A stretch of DNA of 64,000 nt from Cladorrhinum sp. PSN259 (Eukaryota; Ascomycota; Sordariomycetes; Sordariales; Podosporaceae), in the NCBI GenBank assembly GCA_033725935.1, contig MU867084.1, positions 1 through 64,000 on the forward strand. Direction: 5' to 3'. The translations under genes and the position numbers were made by a program. Of this stretch, positions 44,106 through 55,558 are shown one piece after another (the first letter of the stretch is position 1; each line of letters begins with the position of its first letter). The notes beneath the pieces were generated by a model. That model searched no databases, was not told the origin of the DNA, and was given only the letters and a program-made list of their open reading frames with translations.

Positions 44106-47100
44106 TGTGTTATTGGAGTTTGTGTAGGTGGGAGTGTTAAAAGTCGGTTGTCGCAATAGTGGGATGCTGCTGGCTGAGTGCGACGGCGCGATGGTGGATC
44201 AAAGGGCCGTGCTGTGGTTTTGGAGGCAAAGCGCTGAAGATGCTGGAAATGAAGTGTGAGGAGGGAGGGAAAAAATTCGCAGCGAATTTGGGGGGAAGGC
44301 GGGGGGTACCCAAATTATACGTGGGGCGGCTCTCGACTGTGCCCAGCGCTGATTCTGCACTGAAAAAACGGGCGACTCGAAAAAAAATTGCGCGCTGCTC
44401 CGAGGAGTGGAAGACCGCCCTGCCTGCCCGCTCTTCCCGATTTTGGTGCCCCAATTGCCAGCCAGGTCAATCACATCACTCGACCCCCGGCGGGCAGCCT
44501 CGGGCTTTGCTCACTGAGCTGCCCTCCACTGAAAATGACGGCAATTTGCAGCCTGATGCGATGCCATCAGTGGGGATTGGGTTGCTGCCATTTTCCAGGT
44601 TGATTCCTCCCCAAGGGCAAAATTTCGTCTCCGCTCTTCCACCAGGTTGTAGCCGCCAGCCAACAAACAATACCCAAACCACCCGTAGCAGTTCAATTGC
44701 ACTCTGTTGAAAGCCTTGCACAAGCAGCAGCTCGAGCGATTTGGTGCAACGCGTTACCTAAAATCCGACCAGGACAAAACACAGCCAAATCCCCACTCCA
44801 CTCGCTGCACGCATCCCCCAGGCCTGCCTCCACACCAGTTGTCTTTCCAACCTTGAAGACTGAGGTGCATTCTGTCACTGACTCCCAAGATGCTTCGTCT
44901 CTCTCTATCAGGACGATGCAATTTTTATGCGATTAAAGACTCAACTCCGTGCTTGAAAACGGTACATGTTCTGTTTTTTTAGATAATGCTCGTTTTCGCA
45001 CATTATCAAGCATTGTTTGTAGCCCGTTTGCCGCGATATCAGAAATCAGGGAGCCCTTTGAGTTTGACCTGCTGTTCCAAAGCTACAGGGTGCAACTATC
45101 TTCTTTGGCATCCGGGTACTTTGAGCCTGCGCTTCAGTGTTCGCCCGGAGCGGTGACAGATTGGAGCGGTCGCACGCGAGGTTGCTCACTGTCCAATGGG
45201 AAACGTTAGTGGCCAGAGACACAACAACGCAGCTCCTCGCAGAAAACCTGGAAACAGGGGTGCTCGCGCCCAGCACAAGGTGGGTGCGTTTCCCCTCCGA
45301 ACAGAAAGTTGTTTTTTTCTTTTTCTTGCCGGCAGGTGCCGCTGAGTGATTGCGAACAGTGGAGCGCAAGCTCCCCGCCCACCCCCATCCTTTTTAAAGC
45401 TCGCCCGCCTTTCCCCCAACTTCACAGCGACAACACCCGCCCAGCGGCTTGGTTTGATGGTGGGATGGAAGCTCTAAAACTCAAACGAGCGACTTTCCCG
45501 AGCCGTCATTGTAATCTCGGGCATTTTCCTCAATAAGCCAGGCCTGCCAACACAGCGGCAATGCTCCCTAAATAGCACCAGAGCCTGTGGTAAACAAACT
45601 TGCAACCATTGTTTTGCACCATTCTCAACCATTGGGCAGACCTTGGGCTCCAACCAGTTGGTTCGTGGATGGCTTGCCAAAAGACTGCACAGAGAGTCTG
45701 GGTCTGTCTATGACAATGAAATCCATTGGAAATTCTGAAGAGTGACCTTATTTGATTCCGTCTTGAAACACATCTTCCTCGCGCGGTAGCAATTGTCTTG
45801 ACGCGACGCGCGAGCAGCGGAAGTCTCGGGTGACTTGACGAGAATGGGCTGCTGTGGACTATTCCCTACGTGCCACTTTTTAGTACTCCTCACTTAGTGC
45901 TTTGAAGCCAATAGCTGAAATCTTTTTCGTCAATGCAGTTCACATCACCAACATAATTTGCAACTTGTTTTGGTTTCCGGAGGGATACGGTTCCATGTTG
46001 TTTTGCTCTTCTTCACAACACCATTAGCCACAGTATGTCTTGGCGCCTGATTCAACTGGGCTTCAGTGCAAGCGACTCGGCACTCTGCCGTCTCCAAACA
46101 CAAAACAGCAATAAAGGCCATATGCAGGCTTACATGCCGTGATGGGCAAATGCCGATTGCTGCTGGAGATCGCTGCTTTCACTTTGTCCAATTGCCAATG
46201 AAACTTTGGCCAGACGATAACACGTCCTGTGGCGTCAAGGCCTAGAACGCTCAAACACTGGAAGTGAACTCGACCCCGCTTTCTCTTCGCTGTACCCAGC
46301 TCCCACCGCTCCTTGGGTAGGTTGCTGCGTCCTTAGCTCTCGTCAACCATCATTATCAGAGTCAAAAGATGGTTCTGACAGTAATTATCCACTGTTGACG
46401 ACAGACAGATTTTAGAGAATGCTGCAAACCTATATAGCCAGCTCCCGGATCTGCAGCACGAACACTCCCAAATGATAATGCCGCCTTTCTTCCGACTTGT
46501 TCAAAACCTGTGTGATGACGCGTGGTACCCCGCTCATCGCTCGATAGCTGGGGGACGAGGAGGGGGGCCCAAGCTTTTCGTGTGCCGTGCCCCTCTCCGC
46601 TAGACAGGACCCCTCATTGCAGGCCTCCTGTGCCCCGCGAACGAAGCAAGCTGAATGGCTGGGCTTGGCGTGTTTCTCATTGCATGAAACTTGAAAATGG
46701 GGACGAAGCTATGCGATGCCAGGGCCTTTGCATTTATCACAAGCATTCTAAGCTCAGGCCGATAACTGGGCCCCTTGCCGTTGTTGGAGACGTTGAGAGA
46801 GAGAGGGAACAATGCGAGTAAAAACTATTTAGAAACGATCAACTTCCCTCTTCCCCCCGTTGCCGTCTCTCCTGTTGGCATCAAGCTGTTTGTTGTTGAT
46901 ACATTCATCCATCACCTTGCACATATCGTCGTCTATCTACCCCATACTATTTGCTGCCCGTGGAACCCCTCCTCCACTCAAGCAGCACACAGCTGAGCCG
47001 ACATTGGGCCACGGCCTCCAAGAGTTCCCAAGTTGCCTGACTAGTTTCTTTTTATTTCCTTCTCGATTGCCCCGCATCTCTCCCTTTTGCTTGCCACTTC

Positions 47101-47174
47101 GATTTGAATCTCGTTTCTACTGCAACAAACCATATACCTAATATCGTTTATATCTGCCCCTGTTTTTATAAAAC
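44106..47174. other. Long divergent intergenic region, HMG gene to het-c
   Basis: About 3.1 kb with no convincing gene. Short overlapping frames occur on both strands, without motifs. The proximal 500 bases on each side are probably promoters. The HMG-side part is GC-rich with A runs; the het-c side is pyrimidine-rich before the start codon. Confidence 0.5.
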
Positions 47175-49567
47175 ATGGCGGGCTTCAGAGAATACCCGTT
47201 TCTTCTCGGGTTCATCGTCCTCTTTTGGTTTGTCCGGCCTACCCTCGCCTTCGGCGCCGGTAACATCGCTGGAATCTCAAGCATCGAGGGCCAGAATTGT
47301 GAGAAGCCGCTCTTTACTTAACCCCCCTCTACATACTCGTGAACGGTAACTGACATGTACTCTTTCACTGATTCACAGGGCGCCATGGCGATATCGAAGA
47401 TGCTCTTCTCAAGATCATGATGGCCCGCGCCGTCGGCGGCAAGAGATTCGACAAGCTCATGGTCTCTCGCGTCTACTTTGGCAACTGGCTCAGAGATTAC
47501 TCTCAGGCCATTGACGTTGGAACCGTCAAGAATGTTTCCTCTGAGGCGATTCGCCTTCTTCTTTGCGTTCTTGGCTTCATCACCTTTGGTTACGGCAGTC
47601 GCGAGTTTGAGGTCACCGCCGACCGTCTGGGCTGCTACAGACCCGAGGACCACATCGACAACCCCAAGAACTATGCCGATAATGAGGATGCGAGACAGTA
47701 CCACCGTGCTCTCCGCGGGCCTGTTGACGAGTCAGTTGAACTTGCCATTGACCACGAGACTGGCATGAAGAACTACATCGCCAACGAGAACATTGGCATC
47801 GAAAACTCGGCCAGCCACTGCCGCCGCCTGTTCACCGAGGCCATTCGGCTCGGCCGCAACTATGGGAGATCCAGTAACAAGAATGAGCTTTATGAGTCTC
47901 TGCGCTTGCTTGGAACCGGTCTGCACTGCCTTGAGGATTACTTTGCCCACAGCAACTACACCGAGCTTGCTCTTATTGAGCTCGGTGAGCGGGATGTCTT
48001 CCCCCACGTCGGCCGCAACACCAGGCTCAGCATTCCCGGCGCAGACAACGAAGTCTATCCCATCGTGACCGGCACTTTCGGTGGTGTCGACTTCCTTCAC
48101 TCTGTTACCGGTGAGGTGTCCGACAAGATGATTCAGAGTGAGATCGAGGACCTCGAGGGTACTCTTAAGCAGAGTCAGAGGGCTGACACCAGCCTACTCC
48201 GTGAGCTCCTGGACAAGATCCCTGACGGCCTCATTGGGGGTGACAAGAAGAACAAGGTCGACGAGATCCAGCAGAATGCGCAGGCTGCTCAGATGGAGCA
48301 GGTCAGCATCTCTCCCAAGGACCCCGAGGAGTTCACTCAGCAGGCCCAGGATATTTTCCGCCAGATTATGCCCGCCATCGAATTCCACGACGAGCTTCTC
48401 CAGAACATCTCCCAGGCCATCTCCAACATCCCTATCCTCCCCAAAATCATCGAGCAGCTGGAGGAGCAGCTATCACTCTTCGTCTTTTCCGTTATCGCCC
48501 CCTTCATCATTCCCGTCATCGACCAGATCAAGAACGAGCTCGCCACGGGTGCGACTGAGATCATTGACAGCAGTAAGAACGAGCAGCACATCGTCTTCGA
48601 GGATGACGACGCCTCGGACCCGACCCACTCCATGCTTGCCAAGGATCATTTCACCAACATCCTCAACGAGATTGCCGGCCGCACCGCCTCCGCCGTTGTT
48701 TCCTGGTCTGTCCCTCTGCTTATGGAGGCCATTGATGACGAGGGTGCCGATGTTGACCGCGTCCTCAACAAGGTCATTTATGGCGTGCTGCACCACCCCG
48801 CTCAGCGCGATATGGGCCCCGATGGTGCCCGCGAGGGAAGGAGGATCATTTTTGACAGCGTCAAGACTTGGTGGGAGGACATGAGCGACCGACAGCGCAA
48901 CGAGTACCGTCGCAAGCTGAGCCGTGAGGGTGTCGAGAACGGCCAAAATCACAAGGAGGGCCAGAAGGACTGCGGTCACGGCTGTGGTGGCAAGCTTAAG
49001 ATGCACAAGAACTACGCCAACAAGGAGCCCGAGACCATGGAAGACAAGATTGCTGCTGCCGCCGCGGGTGCCATCATTGGAGGTGTCAAGCAGAGCTTTC
49101 AGAATGCTGCCCAGAATGCCTCGCAAAACCCCAACTATGGCGGCGGCGGCGGCGGCGATGGTGGTCTTGGCGGCTTCCTGAGCGGTATTGCTGGCGCTCT
49201 TGGTGGTCGCTCTTCTGGTAGGGGGGAAGAGAGCAGTAGTGGCTACGGCCAGTCTGACTACAGCCAGAATCAATATGGCGGTGGCCAGAGTGAGTACAGC
49301 AGCTACGAGCAACGCGAGGAGCGTAGTTATGGTGGTGGTGGCGGCTACGAGGAGCGCACCGAGGAGTCCCGCTCCTATGGACGCCGCGAAGAGCGTGAGG
49401 AGGAGGAACCCCAGGAACAGCGTTGGGGACGTCGGGATGAGGACGAGGGCCGCCGGGAGGAAGATGATGGCGGTTTCCTTGGCGGCATCGCCCGCCGTGC
49501 AGGCGAGGCTTTCGAGGAGCGTCGCAGACAGAGGGAAGATGAGGGCGGTAGCCGCTGGGGCTTCTAA
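47175..49567 (+). CDS. het-c: HET-C heterokaryon incompatibility protein homologue
   Basis: Two exons are inferred, 47175-47298 and 47379-49567, giving 770 residues. A signal peptide covers about 1-25 (FLLGFIVLFWFVRPTLAFG). The HET-C domain follows from about 35 (GQNWRHGDIEDALLK; VYFGNWLRDYSQAID) and includes GTGLHCLEDYFAHSNYTELAL. The segment near 290-350 (IEDLEGTLKQSQRADTSLL and beyond) probably corresponds to the variable allele-specificity region of Neurospora het-c. The tail from about 640 is Gly/Ser/Tyr/Arg/Glu-rich and repetitive. In Neurospora, allelic HET-C differences, together with the HET-domain gene pin-c, trigger cell death after hyphal fusion. No pin-c-like gene is seen next to this copy in the window. 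A plasma-membrane or secretory location is expected. Confidence 0.95.
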
Positions 49568-49825
49568 AGAAAAATCCTGTGGGATGAGTGAGTGATAGGA
49601 TAGCTCATTGCTGGTTTAGTGCTTAGTGATTCTTTAATGAAGTTTCTGAATGTCAAGTCTCCTTTGAACATTGCCAAGACCAATATAGGGGCTTTGTTTT
49701 GTTTATGAGAACAACTGTTTTATACTGATTGATGAGGTCCGCCGGAATATACAGTTCGGAGCCACCCTACCTAAATCTTTATCTATGTACAGTACCCAAG
49801 TATCCGACGATTTCTTTTTGTCTAC

Positions 49826-50644
49826 TTACGGAGTCCAAGTAGGAACAGTCGAGGGACCAGTGGGAGTCTGGTCAATAACGTCCCGCTGGCGGGCGCAGTT
49901 ACTCTTGGACGTGATAGCCGCCGGGCAGGCGACCTGCCTGAAGTTTACACTCGGGTTGTCGGCCCCCTGGAACCAGTCAAACCGCCAGTTGCATCCATCC
50001 TTGAGCGCAGCAGGGAACCCGTCACACTCGCTCTTCCCGCGAATACCACCGTACCTCTCGCCCCAGCCATTGGAGGGAGCTCCATACTGTTGCGTGCAGG
50101 CTATGGATAGTTAGTACCTGTAGTCGGCAAGGGTTCACCCACAAGACTGAAGCCTACCATTGAAGATGCCAACTCCTCCGCCGGGCATGGCGATATCGAA
50201 GTGGTTGTTGCCCAGGTCTCCGCCGGTATTGGTGGCCTGCACGATCATCTTCTTGCCCTGGACTGGCCCACTGGTAAAAGTCAACTCGTAGCACGAGCAG
50301 CACCAGGCGGCCTCGTTGCTGCCGGCGATGTTGACGGCCGCCCAGCCGTATGCGAGCGTCTCGTTGACTGCCCAGGGGCTTTGGTTCGAGCACATGAAGG
50401 CCGAGCCGCCGCTGTCGCAACCCGAGCGGGTGTTGCCGCCGTCGTTTAGGGGGCGGTCATTCTTGTCGCAGGTGCGGACGGGGTTAGGGGCGTTGCCCTT
50501 CTTCGGCCAGGCGCACGAGGGCTTGCAGCAGTCCCAGTATCTCGTTGTCTTGCCTGATCCTGAGGAGCCCTGAGCTGAGACGGTAGTGACAGCCGAGAGG
50601 TAAAGGGGGAGGAGGGTCAAGATGGTGGGAAGGGGCAGATGCAT
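49826..50644 (-). CDS. Secreted endoglucanase, glycoside hydrolase family 45
   Basis: Two exons are inferred, 50644-50158 and 50100-49826, giving 253 residues. A signal peptide covers about 1-24 (ILTLLPLYLSAVTTVSAQG). The GH45 signature TTRYWDCCKPSCAW holds the catalytic base Asp38. The second catalytic Asp is Asp150 in NNHFDIAMPGGGVGIFN, just before the intron. Many Cys residues fit the disulfide-rich double-psi barrel. These enzymes hydrolyse internal beta-1,4 bonds of cellulose. The protein stops shortly after the catalytic domain (VPTWTP), so it has no linker or cellulose-binding module, unlike several sordariomycete GH45 enzymes. It is convergent with het-c. Confidence 0.96.
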
Positions 50645-50805
50645 TTTGAAGATATCAACTGTGTTCCAAATATATTTGAATTGAGAGACTACAGTAGACC
50701 TGAAGAAGCCAGGGAAAACGCGATCTTCTTGTAAAATGGCGAGAGAGAGAAAAAGAGAGAGACTTATACCATGAAACAATTTACTACACTCTCTCAGCCG
50801 GATAA

Positions 50806-50819
50806 CCCCCCCCCCCCCC
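50806..50819 (+). repeat. Homopolymer C(14)
   Basis: Fourteen consecutive C residues in the GH45 upstream region. Confidence 0.9.
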
Positions 50820-51082
50820 TTTTCCCCGCAAAAAACAAATACAAAACAATACAACTTGATCCCAGGAAACGAGAAATCAAAGACAATATACAACGGAGCC
50901 ACTCGATGCCATCCATGGATGTGTTCAGATCAGACAGAGGAATATATCCAAATTGAAACAGGGGCATTCCGAAGCCCACAATATAACTTGCCGTCCGGCT
51001 GGGATATAGGATGGCAACTTGAACCGGGTGTATTCAAGTGACATATGATGACGAATGATCCAAGTATTCCCGGAGCTGGTCA

Positions 51083-51104
51083 TACCACACCACACCACAC
51101 CACA
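51083..51104 (+). repeat. ACCAC pentamer tandem repeat
   Basis: About four ACCAC units in tandem in intergenic sequence. Confidence 0.85.
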
Positions 51105-51635
51105 ACCAGACGGTCATTCTCTGTATTTCAATCCGAAAATGACCTTTGGCTATGATCGACGCAAAATTACTCGGCAAGGCTTCCCGCAAAGTTTCGTTTC
51201 TCCGGGGAAGAAAAAAAAAAAACCTCTTCTCTAAATATATTACTTCCCCCTCTTGGCTCGACGTAATAATGCCACGCAACACCGTGGTGTGGTACCCAGA
51301 TTAAAATCGTGGGGTAAAAAAAAAAAAAAACGGAGGGGACGAACAGCAGCACTACGTGAAAGGAAAACCGGATTCGTCTGTCAGGGACCAAAAATTAATC
51401 TATTTGAGGGAGTGTACTGTTACAACTGGATAATTTTCCATTCACCTCACCACACAACGTCAACTTGAGATGCTGTAGAACTTGAAATGTTGCGGTAGAA
51501 CTTGAGAAGCCTATGTATTCGTACCTCCATTAGACATTGTTGTTACTCTAGAACATGAGAGATTTCCAATCTAAAGAACCTCCGCTTAAGTCATGATACA
51601 TTCTCATCCAACCTTCGTAACCCGTTATAAAATCC

Positions 51636-54104
51636 CTAAGGAAGTCTTAACTCATCCCGCCCACTGACCTCAGCAGCCAACTCCCTCCCATGCCACAAAT
51701 ACCTAACCCTCAGCACCTTGGTGCTCGTCGGCGCCGGATCCCAGAACCCCAGCAGCTTGCCCTTCTTCAGCCCCTTCGGAATCACCAGCCGCCCATTATC
51801 AACCAACGCAGCGACCGCAATCGTCACGTCGGCCACCTCCTCGGGCGGCGCGTCCCTAACCCCGTACTTGGCACTCAGAATAACCAACCCGCCCCTCTGC
51901 CTCTCCTCCCCCTGTCTACCCTCAACCCCCGTGGCCAAAACCCCCGTAACCTCATCGGCCTCCCTCCTCATCCTGCTCACGTACTGATGCAGCACATCCC
52001 TCGCCCTCTCAGCCTGCTTCTGCCTCGCGAGCATCTTGTCCTTCTTCTTCTTCTGCACGTACATCTCCCAGGCCGCAAAAGCAGCAAAGGGGAAAACCGT
52101 GCTCCAGAACAGTATTTTGGTGCTAATCGCCTTGGCCCTGCTCCCGCTCGCGACCAGAAAGGGCAGACTGATCCGCTGACCCAGGCGGGCCCAGTAAACA
52201 GACAAGTGCAAGTTGGTGGGACTCAGCCCGACTTCCAGTCCCACTTTGGAGTACCGCCCCACGCACCTGAGCGCCCGGAAAGCAATGAAGAAATCCCTGT
52301 GCGCGGTCCCCATGAGTTCGACCTCGGTGCGAAAGTTACTCTTTCTTTTTTTGGAAGAAGAAGAAGAAACAAACCAGGAAAACAAGTCCCAGCTGTACCG
52401 CAGGTACGTGGCCGCGTTGCCGGGCGTCAACCCCGCCGAAATGGTCCAGCTGGACCCGTCGTCGTCCCCCTTCAGCCCCTTCTTCTTGTACTTGCTCAGC
52501 TCGGAGTCGAGCGTGTTGATCCCCTTCTCGTGCAGCTTGCACAGCGCCTCACCCACCTGCATGCCCATGCCTTCTTCCTCGTGCCTGCCGAACGAGTATC
52601 CCACCTCGAGCGTCGGGGGCGTGCGGAAGGCCTCGATCATGGGGATCATCCCGCCCTTTCCGGCTCCCGTGTACTTGGTCAGGTCGCTGCATTTTTCCTG
52701 CTGGCCCGGTATTATTCCCCTCCAGTTGCCCCCGTCGGCAACTAGAAAGGCCGTGCTTTCTCCTATCTGCTTGTGCAGAGCGACGCCCAAACCGGGCAGC
52801 TTATGCGCGCCGTGAGAGCCCAAGTGCTTCTTGGCTGCTATCTCGACGTGTATGGGGTGTTCGTGAGGATCTGAGCTCAGATGAATTGAGTGTCCCACCC
52901 TCGTGGTGGTGGACAAGTGAGGCAAGAGCTCGAGTTCCTGCTCGAGGATCAAGTCCTTGGGTGGTTTGGTCTTGGTTGACTCGCGCCAGGATATTTCCTG
53001 TCTGGCTCCTAAACTCAGCACTGGAAGAAACCGGGTGGAAAGAAGCTGGTCCATGTATTTCCTGGCGTAGACTGTTGGGCCGGGTGGTTGGTACCGGTCG
53101 ACGATGATGGGCGCGAGCTTGGAAGCTTGGTCGAGGAGACCGTGGGCCGTTCCCTTGATGGATATCGCCGGCGTGCTGACACGGATGTTGTGTTGGTTTT
53201 TGACCCTCGGATGACGAGGGTCCTCATCGCTGAAGAATTCCGCGATGGAGACGACTGCGTCTTCGATTGGTTTCTTCAATGCTGGGATGCGTGTTGTGTG
53301 GGATTTCTGGAGCGCAAAGTCTACTGGGTGCAGGCTTGGGCCTGAGACGTGATGCTGTTCTTGTTGACCATGCTCGGATGAGGACGAGTAAAAAAATGAT
53401 GATGCATCGTATCGAAAGCTCAGGCCCGTAGAGGCCTTTTCCTCCTCGCGTGTGAGATGGACATACTGCTCCTCCAGCCGAGTCTGATAAGTGTCTTCAT
53501 CTTCGGAGTCGTTGTCAAGAAGAAGCTCATCGATGTTGACTTTGTCCGAGTCTGTCTCGGCTTCCTCGGGCGCGGAAAGATCATATCCAAGCCTTCGTCC
53601 AGGCTCAGCGAGGGTCACGGTGGCAGCTTGAACCAGCCCGGCGTAGTATGCAGCCTGTCGTTGTTGTCCCGTTGGTTGATTGTCAACTGCGAGAACCTGG
53701 CTCAGCCGTCGCGAGGCAGCCTCAACTTGCTCAGGGGTCAAGTGCGGTCCTTTTTTCAGACACAACAGCTCATAGTAATCCCTTTGCAAGTTTGCGCCGC
53801 CAACAGTAGAGACGCCGGGTCTAGATTCCTTGGCCACAGCAACCGTGTCATCCAGGTCGATTCCCCTGATGCTCCCCGAAGCGACCGTCGAGGCATCGTC
53901 AAATCCAAACTCATATTCCTTGCGTGTCGTCGCGAACTGATCGTTTAGAGAGAAGCGCGACCCGGCAGGGCGAAGCCGCGACGAGCCATGAGGAACTCCG
54001 AGTCTTGAGCGCACCGCCGAGCCTGTGTCGTCAAAGGCGACGCTCGAAGAAGGTCCGGCAGCAGCAGCAGCGCCCGAAGGCACACGGCGATTTGCGGCGC
54101 TCAT
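51636..54104 (-). CDS. DNAJC11-like mitochondrial J-protein homologue with DUF3395
   Basis: A single exon of 822 residues starting MSAANRRVPSG; the open frame extends 76 codons further upstream but has no family support. A J-domain-like segment is at about 107-177 (DYYELLCLKKGPHLTPEQVE ... AEPGRRLGYDL). A central region resembles the beta-barrel-like part of DNAJC11. A hydrophobic helix lies at about 664-684 (FWSTVFPFAAFAAWEMYV), followed by a coiled coil. A C-terminal DUF3395 ends in LLGFWDPAPTSTKVLRVRYL and LRLP, as in human DNAJC11. That protein associates with the MICOS/SAM bridge that shapes mitochondrial cristae. The HPD tripeptide that activates Hsp70 is missing here, replaced by sequence around LAVDNQP, so this is probably a degenerate J domain. 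Confidence 0.82.
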   Translation of the reverse strand: MSAANRRVPSGAAAAAGPSSSVAFDDTGSAVRSRLGVPHGSSRLRPAGSRFSLNDQFATTRKEYEFGFDDASTVASGSIRGIDLDDTVAVAKESRPGVSTVGGANLQRDYYELLCLKKGPHLTPEQVEAASRRLSQVLAVDNQPTGQQRQAAYYAGLVQAATVTLAEPGRRLGYDLSAPEEAETDSDKVNIDELLLDNDSEDEDTYQTRLEEQYVHLTREEEKASTGLSFRYDASSFFYSSSSEHGQQEQHHVSGPSLHPVDFALQKSHTTRIPALKKPIEDAVVSIAEFFSDEDPRHPRVKNQHNIRVSTPAISIKGTAHGLLDQASKLAPIIVDRYQPPGPTVYARKYMDQLLSTRFLPVLSLGARQEISWRESTKTKPPKDLILEQELELLPHLSTTTRVGHSIHLSSDPHEHPIHVEIAAKKHLGSHGAHKLPGLGVALHKQIGESTAFLVADGGNWRGIIPGQQEKCSDLTKYTGAGKGGMIPMIEAFRTPPTLEVGYSFGRHEEEGMGMQVGEALCKLHEKGINTLDSELSKYKKKGLKGDDDGSSWTISAGLTPGNAATYLRYSWDLFSWFVSSSSSKKRKSNFRTEVELMGTAHRDFFIAFRALRCVGRYSKVGLEVGLSPTNLHLSVYWARLGQRISLPFLVASGSRAKAISTKILFWSTVFPFAAFAAWEMYVQKKKKDKMLARQKQAERARDVLHQYVSRMRREADEVTGVLATGVEGRQGEERQRGGLVILSAKYGVRDAPPEEVADVTIAVAALVDNGRLVIPKGLKKGKLLGFWDPAPTSTKVLRVRYLWHGRELAAEVSGRDELRLP

Positions 54105-54396
54105 CTTTGGGGTCACGACAATCAGAAGCAATGATATGAAGTAGATTTTTTTGATGAATTGAAACCCATCGTGAGATTCCTCACACCTACGGAACAGCTG
54201 AACCACCCCCTTGCTATTTGCAATTAAACCGTAGCGCACGGAAACACACGTCTCTTGCCGATAAGAAAAGGTGGCTGGCTGGATCGATGCCGCCCGGGGA
54301 GGCTGGAGCTGACCATTATAATGATGCGACACTATGGACAGGGGTTATTACACTGCTAGTTTATGTAGCTCGTTTGATGTTTTTTCCACGACGACA

Positions 54397-55103
54397 CAGT
54401 TGGCCCCTTACCCACGGACAGGAAGGGGGAATTTGGAAAGTTTAGACTTCCCATGGAGGGAGATGTCCACAAAACATTCTGATGTAGTAATGTTAGGCCA
54501 CTGACATTATTTTCCACCTGCCGACAGAATAATGGGCCAACATGCCAACAGTAGGTATATTCGAAGACCAACACAGTGTACACCATGTTGAAGGCCACAT
54601 TGAAGGCCATGTTGTAGACTGTGTTCAATTGCCTAACTATGTTACGCGACAACAATTAGATAGACAGTATAGTATAGCGGTCTATAGTGATATACTCAAT
54701 TGCCCACACCAGGGTCCGAATCCTAGGTATAGCACCTTTGTTCTTCTTCTTCATGCGTGTTGTGATCTTCGTGATATTATTTATACCTTCTATACTCGCA
54801 CCCACTTTAGGTGTGGCTGATGAGACGGTCCTTAAAAATACAGTACAAAGTCTTGGGTACAAGCATTGCCCAAGATATACCTTTTCATCATTAAGAAGTT
54901 GTTCAGCATAATGTTGCAGAAATATTATGTTGAAAATTCAAACATTGTGTTACCAACAGGTACAGTTATACTATGTAAGCATAGTCTTTTGGCATTCTGT
55001 TGGCCCACTAACATTGTGTTTCAAGCCACGTTGGGAAGTGGGCTTTTCCCTCCATGGCCTCCAAGTTGGTGAATTCCAAACAACCCCGGGTCCCACTGTG
55101 AAT
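54397..55103. repeat. Imperfect terminal inverted repeats, candidate degenerate MITE-like element
   Basis: The left arm (about 54397-54560) and the reverse complement of the right arm (about 54980-55103) share an ordered series of matches: CACAGT, GGAATT, CCATGGAGGGA, CCAC, AATGTTAG and TGGGCCAACA. The arms are diverged and differ by small gaps. The roughly 420-base interior is richer in TA than the flanks and contains the tRNA-like segment. A non-autonomous DNA element or tRNA-derived element that has decayed would fit. No clear target-site duplication was found. Confidence 0.4.
54663..54735 (+). pseudogene. tRNA-like segment with A and B box matches, probably a relic
   Basis: TAGTATAGCGG at 54670-54680 matches the internal A box of Asp/Glu/His-type tRNA genes, and GGTCCGAATCC at 54713-54723 matches the B box consensus GGTTCGANTCC. 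Their spacing (33 bases between) is normal for a tRNA gene. I could not fold a clean acceptor or anticodon stem, so it is more likely a decayed tRNA or a tRNA-derived element than a working gene. Confidence 0.35.
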
Positions 55104-55558
55104 TCCACATGGGAAGCCAGGGAATTCTGATACACTCAGCTTATTAACTTGGTGGCCGTCGCACAAACCCTTTCATGCCTTCCCGTTCTCTTTCAAGTTT
55201 TCGCTGCTGTCCGACGTTCTGTAACACCCGACACCCGCTTACCTGCATCCGGTCTTTGAAATTGAATCGTCCAATTTCCACAACAGCACCTAAACATCCC
55301 CGGCACCAGGCAAACTGCGGGGAGCCCCCGATAAGGTCCTTATCTGCGTCAGGGATCCCGGTCACACAGCGCTGCAAGCGCAAACGCGCGTCTGCGATAG
55401 GACCCAAAAAAGATCCAATGTTGGCCGCTGCCGTCTGCCCCTCATTGTCTCTGCTGACCTTGGGCGCCCTCACATTTACACCACCACCAATTTGCACCAT
55501 CGACGGCATCGATAACCAACTCCCCGTCTGCGCGCAACCACGCGCCCCCGTCGCAAGA

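Larger units (their letters stand above)
50645..51635. other. Intergenic, GH45 promoter and DNAJC11-like 3' region
   Basis: About 1 kb with no gene. It contains a run of 14 C (50806-50819), an ACCAC pentamer repeat (about 51083-51104) and A runs near 51210 and 51316. GH45 promoters are usually under cellulose induction and carbon repression; no specific site is claimed. Confidence 0.55.
54105..55558. other. Intergenic, holding a degenerate inverted-repeat element
   Basis: About 1.45 kb between divergent genes. The central part is a candidate degenerate transposable element with a tRNA-like core, listed separately. The 400 bases before CK2 alpha look like promoter and leader. Confidence 0.55.

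Noticed and set aside
48473..49312. A 279-codon minus-strand frame inside het-c
   Set aside because: Antisense shadow of the het-c coding exon, hydrophobic because of the codon bias of the sense strand.
51690..52815. Long plus-strand frames opposite the DNAJC11-like gene
   Set aside because: Antisense shadows; the DUF3395 and membrane helix lie on the minus strand.
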